DNA of 14,580 nucleotides from CAYQPF01 sp964419225. GTDB taxonomy: Bacteria; Cloacimonadota; Cloacimonadia; Cloacimonadales; CAYQPF01. The stretch is from contig CAYQPF010000130.1 of assembly GCA_964419225.1 (NCBI GenBank), positions 1 to 14,580 of the forward strand, in the 5' to 3' direction. The position numbers were made by a program, and so were the translations under genes. Positions 9,030-14,580 of this stretch are shown here, in pieces (position 1 is the stretch's first letter; each line of letters opens with the position of its first letter). Below the pieces are notes generated by a model that saw nothing but the letters and a program-made list of their open reading frames with translations, had not been told where the DNA came from and searched no databases.

Positions 9030-9347
9030 TTAATTTTTTGTATTTTTTTTTGTATCAACTAAATTCTTGCAGAACCCGTTTTTCGTAATAACCTCCTGCC
9101 TGGAGGATTGAGTTAATCTAAGAAACTTTTTCAGAATTGCCTGAATTTCTGTAATTGTTTGTTCAATAGCCGGCCTGTTTGTGCTTGTATATTCTAAATG
9201 AATATTATAAATTTTCCTTTTCCCTAAGGTCAAAGTTAAACAAAAAACCCCTTTCCCGTCTTGGGGAAAATCAATAATTTCCCCTACTTGCGTGATTTTA
9301 ATAAGAATGTCAGCATACTCTGCCACTCTTGTAAGATCTAAAACCAT
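9030..9347 (-). CDS. Small protein of unknown function, first gene of the giant-protein transcription unit
   Basis: This 105-residue product is not one I recognise. It has no signal peptide and no membrane segment. The first 70 residues read like a compact alpha/beta domain (DLTRVAEYADILIKITQVG, then GVFCLTLTLGKRKIYNIHLEY, then a helix IEQTITEIQAILKKFLRL), and the tail is basic (DTKKNTKN). Support for a real gene: a purine-rich AGGTGAGG ribosome-binding site precedes the ATG, a sigma-54-type promoter lies 38 nt before the ATG, and the stop codon overlaps the Shine-Dalgarno of the giant gene, only 10 nt from its start. That arrangement suggests translational coupling. It could be a cytoplasmic partner or regulator of the giant protein, but nothing in the sequence shows this. 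Confidence 0.65.
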   Translation of the reverse strand: MVLDLTRVAEYADILIKITQVGEIIDFPQDGKGVFCLTLTLGKRKIYNIHLEYTSTNRPAIEQTITEIQAILKKFLRLTQSSRQEVITKNGFCKNLVDTKKNTKN

Positions 9348-9384
9348 AGAACCTCACCTGGATTACTCTTCTTTATCTCTTTTT

Positions 9385-9400
9385 TGCATCTTCTATGCCA
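9385..9400 (-). promoter_or_regulatory. Sigma-54-type (-24/-12) promoter of the small-gene/giant-gene unit
   Basis: The minus strand reads TGGCATAGAAGATGCA. TGGCA matches the -24 element and TGCA the -12 element, with GG and GC 10 nt apart. A start near 9374 gives a leader of about 27 nt that holds the ribosome-binding site of the 105-codon gene. The -24 side overlaps a 10-bp palindrome, AAAGTACTTT (9400-9409). An IHF-like site and a 24-bp dyad lie upstream, and the adjacent divergent operon encodes a sigma-54 activator. Confidence 0.62.
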
Positions 9401-9428
9401 AAGTACTTTTACCTTGTATCTTATTGTT

Positions 9429-9441
9429 TATCAGTGTTTTA
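9429..9441 (+). promoter_or_regulatory. IHF-like site between the dyad and the sigma-54 promoter
   Basis: TATCAGTGTTTTA fits the E. coli-type IHF consensus WATCARNNNNTTR at every defined position. It is centred about 61 bp upstream of the predicted start near 9374, the usual place for a bend between an enhancer and a sigma-54 promoter. The consensus is short and AT-rich, and whether this organism has IHF is not visible here. Confidence 0.35.
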
Positions 9442-9476
9442 CAAATGGTGAACACTTTTTCCTGACCAATTGAATA

Positions 9477-9500
9477 GTCAAAATGACTAAGCATTTTGAC
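9477..9500. promoter_or_regulatory. 24-bp dyad, candidate activator-binding (enhancer) site
   Basis: GTCAAAATG and CATTTTGAC are perfect 9-nt inverted arms around a 6-nt spacer ACTAAG. An overlapping smaller palindrome, TAGTCA-AAA-TGACTA, covers 9475-9489, and TGACCA occurs again at 9463-9468. The dyad is centred about 114 bp upstream of the predicted sigma-54 start, within the typical range of NtrC-type upstream activator sites. The neighbouring response regulator ends in a Fis-type helix-turn-helix, which usually binds such dyads as a dimer. Binding is inferred. Confidence 0.45.
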
Positions 9501-9560
9501 CAGCTCATTTTCGCTTTTTCTCTCTTCCCTTGACGACTGATACCTGGCACCTAATCTTTT

Positions 9561-9598
9561 CACTCCCCTCTCTTCGCAAGAGAGGGGCCGGGGGTGAG
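9561..9598. repeat. REP-like GC-rich hairpin repeat
   Basis: CCCCTCTCTT (9565-9574) and AAGAGAGGGG (9578-9587) form a perfect 10-bp stem with loop CGC, followed by CCGGGGGTGAG. On the minus strand it starts CTCACCCCCGGCCCCTCTC, a phrase I know as an intergenic palindrome in many unrelated bacterial genomes. It lies between the divergent promoters. The next stretch (9599-9678) is C- and A-rich with degenerate ACCTAA/CCCAA phrases and no gene that I can see. Confidence 0.6.
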
Positions 9599-9678
9599 TT
9601 TTTCTCCCAACCTAAAACCCAATACCTAACCCCTATCACCTTCTCAAAACCCAATTCTCTTCTCTTCCAAAATTCTCC

Positions 9679-9706
9679 TTGACCATAATTCTCTCTTGAT
9701 TATATT
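9679..9706 (+). promoter_or_regulatory. Candidate sigma-70-type promoter of the kinase/activator operon
   Basis: TTGACC (9679-9684, 5 of 6 to consensus) and TATATT (9701-9706, 5 of 6) are separated by 16 nt. Transcription would start near 9713 and give a leader of about 158 nt that carries repeat copy B and its two hairpins. This is the best -35/-10 pair I found in the region, but promoters of this phylum are poorly known. Confidence 0.4.
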
Positions 9707-9733
9707 TCTGTATAAGGATTAAGAAATACTTTC

Positions 9734-9789
9734 GAACCGGTTTAAAAGCCGGTTCTACATTGGGCTGACGTGGGAGTCAGCCCCTACAA
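9734..9789 (+). repeat. Dispersed palindromic repeat, copy B (two adjacent hairpins)
   Basis: Hairpin 1 is GAACCGG (9734-9740) with CCGGTTC (9749-9755). Hairpin 2 is GGGCTGAC (9762-9769) with GTCAGCCC (9776-9783) around GTGGGA. Both hairpins have counterparts in the same order at 1511-1573. On the minus strand each unit opens with TGTAG, so the element looks like two tandem units of one palindromic family. If transcribed from the upstream promoter it lies in the leader of the kinase gene. Confidence 0.65.
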
Positions 9790-9807
9790 ATCGGTATTCA
9801 TCTGCCT

Positions 9808-9824
9808 GATCCGCGGGATCCGCG
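9808..9824 (+). repeat. Short direct repeat GATCCGCG x2 upstream of the kinase gene
   Basis: GATCCGCG occurs at 9808-9815 and 9817-9824 with one G between, and contains the palindrome GATCCGCGGGATC. It is much richer in G+C than its surroundings. It resembles repeat phrases seen between genes in environmental genomes; no function is apparent. Confidence 0.4.
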
Positions 9825-9870
9825 TTCTATTAAGCGGTCTCCCCCTGGCTGCTAACCAAAAGGAGTTATT

Positions 9871-11517
9871 TTGCTGAAAAAAATTAAAGCTGAAATCTAC
9901 AGTATCAGTGAGCTCAAAGACAGAGCAGAATATTCCTATCAGGAAGCCTGCAGCCTGGAAGAGTCTCCCGAAGAAGCAAAGGTCTATTATGAATATTTAC
10001 TCGAACTGACCCAAAACACCTCCCTGTGGGAATATCAGGCTTTAGCCCTGAAATGGCTGGGTACATACTATTACAGAAAATCTCACCTGGATCTGGCCAT
10101 CGATCATACTCACAAAGCTATGCAATTCTATGAAAAAAATGACAATATAGATCTCTGGATTGGCTGTAAACTTAATCTGGCAGTTTATTATAACGCTTTG
10201 GGTTGTAAGGATAAATCCAAACAATTCTACTATGAGATCCTGCAAAAATCTCCGTCCGATATCCTGACCCAATGTAATCTCGCCGGCCTTCTGATCGATG
10301 AAAAAGACTACCCCCAAGCAGAAGAACTTTTGATCAAAGCTCTGCATGAAGCAACTCAGACAAACCATACGCTGTATCGCATCGAAGCCAGTACCAATTT
10401 ATCCCAGCTTTATAATGAAAAGAACCAGCCTGAAAAAGCTATCGAATACTTAAATTCCATTCAACATCTCTTCCTTGGCAAAGAAAATAACCGCGAAAAA
10501 GCCTTTGCTCTCCTCAATGAAGCTACTGCTTATAAACTGCTGGGAAATTACACTAAAACCGAACAACTACTCCGCCAATGCCTTGATTTGGCCGATTCCA
10601 TCGATAACGATGAAGTCCGTTGGTTTACCTACCACGCCTGCATAGATCTTTATGACCTTACCCAAAACTATGCTAAAGAAAAAGACTTCCTGCTTAAACT
10701 GATCAAACTCAACGAAAAACTCTACTCTACCAAAACACAGCAGAAAATAGCGGAACTTGAAGCCAACATCGAAGTCGAAAAAAGACTCTCCATCGCCAAT
10801 CAAATGATGGAAAAAAGTGCCAGACTGTCAACTATCGGGGTTATGGCTGCAGGGATCACACATGAGATCAATCAGCCTCTTAATGCTATAATGATAGATG
10901 CCGAAGCTCTACTCTATAAAAACGAAACCGACAATATCCTGCCCGAAGGGTACTTAAACCGTCTCAACTATATTGTCGAAGCAGCTCATAGAATTGAACA
11001 GATTATCAAACATATCCGCTCTTTCTGGGTTAAATCCGAATTCATCGAGAAACAACCCTTTCAAGTGAATCAGGTCATTATCCAAACTCTGCACTTGGTC
11101 GAACAACAGATCAAATCCCATGGAATTTTCCTGCACCTGGATCTTACCTCCCAAAACCCGCAGGTTTACGGGAATGCGATCAATCTCCAACAGGTGATCA
11201 TTAACCTGATCGTTAACTCCATCCACGCTCTCGATGATGCAGATACCGATGAAAAACAAATCCTTATCAGCAGCGAAACCGACGCAGAACACTGCCTGAT
11301 CACTTTCAAAGATACCGGGAACGGTATCGTCCCCGAACTGTTGGACCACCTTTTCGACCCCTTCGTGACTACTAAAAAACCCGACAAAGGCACTGGTCTC
11401 GGCCTGGCTCTGGTACATAACTTTATCAAAGACCTGCAGGGTAATATCGAATATGATGACTCCCAAAAAGGTGCTGTCTTTAACATAACCCTCCCCCTCC
11501 ACAGGAGTAATAAATGA
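9871..11517 (+). CDS. Soluble TPR-domain sensor histidine kinase
   Basis: The product has 548 residues. The start is TTG at 9871, chosen because AAAAGGAG (9858-9865) sits 5 nt upstream. There is no signal peptide or membrane segment, so it is cytoplasmic. Residues about 50-290 are TPR-like helical repeats (for example YRKSHLDLAIDHTHKAMQFY and GNYTKTEQLLRQCLDLA). Residues about 292-325 look like a coiled-coil linker. The H-box ITHEINQPLNAI carries the phospho-acceptor His331. The ATPase domain shows the N-box QVIINLIVNSIHAL (Asn445, Asn449), G1 DTGNG (481-485), FDPFVTTK (495-502) and G2 GTGLGL (507-512), so it is complete. The TPR part probably senses a protein or peptide partner. The stop overlaps the start of the next gene (ATGA), making a kinase/regulator operon. 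The cognate partner is almost certainly that regulator; the signal is unknown. Confidence 0.92.
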   Translation: MLKKIKAEIYSISELKDRAEYSYQEACSLEESPEEAKVYYEYLLELTQNTSLWEYQALALKWLGTYYYRKSHLDLAIDHTHKAMQFYEKNDNIDLWIGCKLNLAVYYNALGCKDKSKQFYYEILQKSPSDILTQCNLAGLLIDEKDYPQAEELLIKALHEATQTNHTLYRIEASTNLSQLYNEKNQPEKAIEYLNSIQHLFLGKENNREKAFALLNEATAYKLLGNYTKTEQLLRQCLDLADSIDNDEVRWFTYHACIDLYDLTQNYAKEKDFLLKLIKLNEKLYSTKTQQKIAELEANIEVEKRLSIANQMMEKSARLSTIGVMAAGITHEINQPLNAIMIDAEALLYKNETDNILPEGYLNRLNYIVEAAHRIEQIIKHIRSFWVKSEFIEKQPFQVNQVIIQTLHLVEQQIKSHGIFLHLDLTSQNPQVYGNAINLQQVIINLIVNSIHALDDADTDEKQILISSETDAEHCLITFKDTGNGIVPELLDHLFDPFVTTKKPDKGTGLGLALVHNFIKDLQGNIEYDDSQKGAVFNITLPLHRSNK

Positions 11518-12950
11518 AAATCCTTCTTATTGATGATGACGATATCAGCAGACGCTCCATCGCCAATTTTCTCAAAGACCCCCTGAATTATTCAGTAACA
11601 GAAGTTAATAACTGCGGACAAGCCCTAGAACTCTACATAAATGGGGACTATGATGTGGTCATCTCTGATATCCGGATGCCCGGCATGAATGGTATCGATC
11701 TGCTCAGAGCTATTAAAGCTCTGCCAAACTCCAAAAATACAGATGTAATTATGATCACCGGCTTCGGTGAACTCGAAACCAGTATCACAGCCCTGCGGGA
11801 AGGTGCTACAGACTACCTCCTCAAACCCATCAATATTAAAGAACTGGCTCATACCCTCTCCCGGATCAAAGAACATAAAAGACTGAAACAGGAAAATGAG
11901 AAACTTAACGAACATTTTGATGAAGAAATAGAAAAAACTACCAAAGATATGCGTGACCGTCTTCAAAAATTGGAAATCATCTATTCCGATCTGATGGAAC
12001 AGGATATCGGGATCTTCTCCCCCGAAATGAATGAAATGGTCAAACTCTGCAATGTTTTTCATGCCCATCGGGATATTCCTGTTTTGATCGAAGGTGAAAC
12101 CGGTACCGGTAAAGAGATCATCGCTCATTTGATCCACAGCGGTGGAAAGAAGAATATCGCTCCCTTTATCTCCCTGAACTGTTCGGCGATCTCTGCCTCT
12201 CTATTTGAGAGTGAACTGTTCGGTTATGTCAAAGGTGCCTTTACCGGAGCTTCGGATGAAGGAGCACTGGGTAAGATAGAACTCGCGAACGGCGGGACTT
12301 TGTTCCTTGATGAGATCGGCGATATGCCTATAGAACTGCAACCCAAACTTTTGAGAGTTCTGCAGGAAAAGACTATTTACCGGGTCGGAGGTAAACAGCC
12401 TGTCAAACTGGATGTCCGATTCGTCTTTGCCACCAACCAGAATCTTCTGCAGCAGGTGGAAAAAGGTCTGTTCCGGAAGGATTTACTGTACAGGATCAAC
12501 ACCGGACATCTGGTTGTACCGCCTTTGCGTGACAGAAAAGCTGAGATTATTCCTCTGGCCAAAATGTTTCTGAGTCAGTGTGCCAAACTGAGAAATAAGA
12601 AATTTACCCGTATCTCTTCTGCTGCCAGCACAGTCCTGCAGAATTATCCCTGGCCCGGAAATATCAGGGAACTTAAATCGGTTATTGAAAGAGCTGTTCT
12701 GTTATTTGATGCAGAAGAATTAACACCTGTTCAGCTAAATATACATCAGGGGATTCTTCCGGTTGAGGAAGGTATTTCTTCCCAGAATCAATGCAGTTTC
12801 GCTTTTACAGAGCAAACATTATCCATAGATGACATTGAACATCAAATCGCACATGCTGTTTTGCAGAAATTCGACGGCAATATCAGTCAGGCTGCCAGAT
12901 ATCTACAAGTCTCCTGGCGACGGTTCAAAAGAATGGCTGGGATATTTTAG
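11514..12950 (+). CDS. NtrC-family response regulator, sigma-54-dependent transcription activator
   Basis: The product has 478 residues, the usual length for this class. The ATG overlaps the kinase stop by 4 nt (ATGA) and has a CAGGAG ribosome-binding site 7 nt upstream. The receiver domain (1-120) has the acidic cluster D7-D10, phospho-acceptor Asp52 (SDIRMPGMNG), Thr82 and Lys104 (LLKP). A basic helical linker follows (about 120-160). The AAA+ domain has Walker A GETGTGKE (194-201), the sigma-54 contact loop GAFTGA (241-246) and Walker B TLFLDE (262-267), followed by LRDRKAEI and YPWPGNIRELK. The Fis-type helix-turn-helix is at the C-terminus (456-478, NISQAARYLQVSWRRFKRM). All motifs for ATP-driven opening of sigma-54 promoters are present. 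Likely targets within the window are the two -24/-12 promoters on the minus strand; this is inferred from position. Confidence 0.94.
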   Translation: MKILLIDDDDISRRSIANFLKDPLNYSVTEVNNCGQALELYINGDYDVVISDIRMPGMNGIDLLRAIKALPNSKNTDVIMITGFGELETSITALREGATDYLLKPINIKELAHTLSRIKEHKRLKQENEKLNEHFDEEIEKTTKDMRDRLQKLEIIYSDLMEQDIGIFSPEMNEMVKLCNVFHAHRDIPVLIEGETGTGKEIIAHLIHSGGKKNIAPFISLNCSAISASLFESELFGYVKGAFTGASDEGALGKIELANGGTLFLDEIGDMPIELQPKLLRVLQEKTIYRVGGKQPVKLDVRFVFATNQNLLQQVEKGLFRKDLLYRINTGHLVVPPLRDRKAEIIPLAKMFLSQCAKLRNKKFTRISSAASTVLQNYPWPGNIRELKSVIERAVLLFDAEELTPVQLNIHQGILPVEEGISSQNQCSFAFTEQTLSIDDIEHQIAHAVLQKFDGNISQAARYLQVSWRRFKRMAGIF

Positions 12951-12976
12951 TTGCTCCAGGTTTTGTCGCATCCATT

Positions 12977-13007
12977 AATAATTAATAATTGATAATTAAT
13001 AATTATT
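12977..13007. terminator. AT-only hairpin between convergent genes, possible bidirectional terminator
   Basis: The 31-nt stretch forms a 14-bp stem with a single A-A mismatch: AATAATTA (12977-12984) pairs with TAATTATT (13000-13007), and TAATT pairs inside it. It lies 27 nt after the activator stop and 5 nt before the end of the convergent VWA gene. A T-run follows on the plus side. The stem contains no G-C pair, so termination strength is doubtful. Similar AT palindromes occur as intergenic repeats elsewhere. Confidence 0.4.
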
Positions 13008-13011
13008 TCCC

Positions 13012-14580
13012 CTATTCTTCGATATGTTTCCAGGATTTTTTCAATTCCGCTGCTTTTTCCACCAGAGAGACAAATTCCTTACGGTAACCGTCGGGATCTT
13101 TACCAATTGAGCCTTCTGTCAGTTTGATAATTTTTTTCCAATTGAGATCTTCACGGAATTTACTTTCCTGCAAAAGCATACCAAATCCGGCTACGGCACA
13201 GGCAAAATTGAAATCCGGGGTATTCTTTTCTTTAGTCACATCTTTCACGACTTCGGTAATGAGTTTACTGTCTTTTCCATCTGGGTCTTTATAGCGGAAT
13301 TTCATGGTGATGAGTTCGTTGGAATTTAAAGCTTCTTTACTGTATTCCGTTTTTTGGTATTTAAGTTCTTCTGCACTGGAATCTTCTTCTTTGCTGTTAT
13401 TCTTTACGATTTCATAAAGCACGGTCACAGTTTGTCCAGCACCCATTTCTCCGGCATCGACTTTATCGTTCTTGAAATCTTCATTCTTGAGAGCTCTGTT
13501 TTCATATCCGATCAACCTGTATGCTCTAACTTTTGCAGGGTTGAATTCTAACTGTATCTTCACATCTTTGGCAATAGTATTGAGGGTCCCGCTCATTTCA
13601 CTCACCAATACTCTTTTCGCTTCCACCAAATCATCTATGTAGTAATAATTACCATTACCCTTGTCGGCTATTATTTCCATTTTACTGTCTTTAATATTTC
13701 CCATGCCATAACCCAATACTGAAATGAATACACCTTCTTCTCTTTTTTGGGTAACCAGATTTTCCATAGCTTCATCAGATTGAGCACCGACATTAAAGTC
13801 ACCATCTGTACATAAAATAATTCTGTTATTAGCATGCTTATCGAAGTTTTCTGCTGCCAGATCATAAGCCCACTTCAAACCTTCTCCTCCTGCTGTACTT
13901 CCACCTGCATATAATTCATCAATAACTTCGAGAATTCTCTGCCGTTTGGAAACAGGGGTAGAATGCAGTTTTATTTCGGGATTGGAAGCATAGGTAACAA
14001 TGCCAATACAATCCTGAGGACGCATTTGATTAACCAGCATCTTCATGGATTGCTTAACTAATGGAAGTTTATTTTCAGAACTCATCGAACCTGACACATC
14101 CAATAAAAAGACGATATTGGCAGGAGGTGCATCTTCATAACTGATGGTTTTTCCTTTCAAACCGACTCTCAGGATCTCATGATCTGTATTCCAGGGACAT
14201 ACGCCGAGTTCGTGGGTAACTGAGAAAGGAGCCTTTCCCTCAGGTTCAGGATAATCATATTTAAAGTAGTTGATCATTTCTTCGATCCTGACATAAGAAG
14301 GATCCGGGAGTTGATTACCATTGAGCATTCTACGGACATTACTGTAGGTAGCTGTATCCACATCAATGGAAAAAGTAGATAAAGGCTCTGCTATTGCATA
14401 AATAAAGGGATAAGGATTAATCGCTTTATAATCTTCTGTATTATATCTGGGTGGATAGTAATATCTGTGTCTGTAATGCGGTGGACAGGTATTCTGGCCA
14501 TATACATAGATATCCTGATGGATATAGGTGGGATCAGAAACAGTCCGGCCAGTAACAAGATCAAAGGACGTTCCAGCCCT
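13012..14580 (-). CDS. YfbK-like von Willebrand factor A-domain protein, 5' end beyond the right edge
   Basis: Counting from the right edge, 522 residues are visible, ending at TAG (13012-13014). The frame stays open to the edge, so the N-terminus is missing. A GTG at 14361 is inside the conserved PLSTFSIDVDTATYSNVRRM block and is not the start. Visible residues about 67-130 match the YfbK-type region that precedes the VWA domain (RIEEMINYFKYDYPEP). The VWA domain follows with an intact metal-ion-dependent adhesion site: DVSGS (161-165), Thr in GGSTAGGEGL (about 230) and TDGD (Asp259). The C-terminal third matches the YfbK-type C-terminal domain (FNPAKVRAYRLIGYENR, FACAVAGFGMLLQES, YRKEFVSLVEKA). 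Family members are usually exported or lipoproteins and bind a partner through the metal site; their role is poorly known. It converges on the activator gene, so co-regulation is not implied. Confidence 0.9.
   Translation of the reverse strand, partial: RAGTSFDLVTGRTVSDPTYIHQDIYVYGQNTCPPHYRHRYYYPPRYNTEDYKAINPYPFIYAIAEPLSTFSIDVDTATYSNVRRMLNGNQLPDPSYVRIEEMINYFKYDYPEPEGKAPFSVTHELGVCPWNTDHEILRVGLKGKTISYEDAPPANIVFLLDVSGSMSSENKLPLVKQSMKMLVNQMRPQDCIGIVTYASNPEIKLHSTPVSKRQRILEVIDELYAGGSTAGGEGLKWAYDLAAENFDKHANNRIILCTDGDFNVGAQSDEAMENLVTQKREEGVFISVLGYGMGNIKDSKMEIIADKGNGNYYYIDDLVEAKRVLVSEMSGTLNTIAKDVKIQLEFNPAKVRAYRLIGYENRALKNEDFKNDKVDAGEMGAGQTVTVLYEIVKNNSKEEDSSAEELKYQKTEYSKEALNSNELITMKFRYKDPDGKDSKLITEVVKDVTKEKNTPDFNFACAVAGFGMLLQESKFREDLNWKKIIKLTEGSIGKDPDGYRKEFVSLVEKAAELKKSWKHIEE

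Noticed and set aside
9032..9056. A-rich tract (runs of 9 and 6 A on the minus strand) as a slippage site fusing the small gene to the giant gene
   Set aside because: The giant-gene frame contains a TAA two codons before its ATG, so a shift at the tract could not produce a fusion protein.
9545..9560. TGGCAC as a plus-strand sigma-54 promoter for the kinase operon
   Set aside because: The -24 half is perfect, but the doublet 10 nt after GG is TT and not GC.
10042..12562. Minus-strand open frames opposite the kinase and activator genes
   Set aside because: They are antisense to genes with complete motif sets and show no independent start signals or protein-like content.
14359..14361. GTG as the start codon of the VWA-domain gene
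   Set aside because: The frame stays open for 73 more codons to the edge and encodes the conserved PLSTFSID block directly before it, so the GTG is an internal valine codon.

Overview
The window looks like a chromosomal segment of a Gram-negative bacterium that exports proteins by a type IX-like secretion route. Candidatus Cloacimonadota (Cloacimonas and relatives) is my best guess. The main reason is the C-terminal sorting domain of the 2446-residue protein, with the NYPNPFNPST start, the IEIYNVKGQ core and the IYFCRMSAGKY end. That style is common in Cloacimonadota and also occurs in related FCB-group phyla, so the assignment is an inference. Base composition is moderate, and intergenic DNA is full of short palindromic repeats.

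Layout, left to right. (1) The 5' part of a gingipain-family (C25) cysteine peptidase gene, minus strand, runs off the left edge. (2) A 463-bp gap holds a sigma-54-type promoter for the peptidase, a long imperfect inverted repeat, one copy of a dispersed palindromic repeat and a hairpin after the next gene. (3) A very large secreted beta-rich protein gene, minus strand, has an ORFan-like 105-codon gene just upstream in the same transcription unit. (4) A 523-bp divergent intergenic region contains, toward the minus-strand unit, a sigma-54-type promoter, an IHF-like site and a 24-bp dyad. Toward the plus-strand unit it has a sigma-70-like promoter and a mosaic of palindromic repeats. (5) Two overlapping plus-strand genes follow: a soluble TPR histidine kinase and an NtrC-type sigma-54 activator. 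(6) A convergent gene for a YfbK-like von Willebrand A-domain protein runs off the right edge.

How it may fit together: the kinase/activator pair is transcribed divergently from the giant exported protein. The activator keeps the GAFTGA loop that contacts sigma-54. Good -24/-12 elements precede both minus-strand transcription units, with the same 38-nt distance to the start codon. I propose a local regulatory circuit in which a cytoplasmic TPR kinase controls sigma-54-dependent expression of surface or secreted proteins (giant adhesin-like protein plus C25 peptidase). The promoter elements are read from sequence; the circuit is inference. No tRNA, rRNA, CRISPR array or transposase gene was seen.
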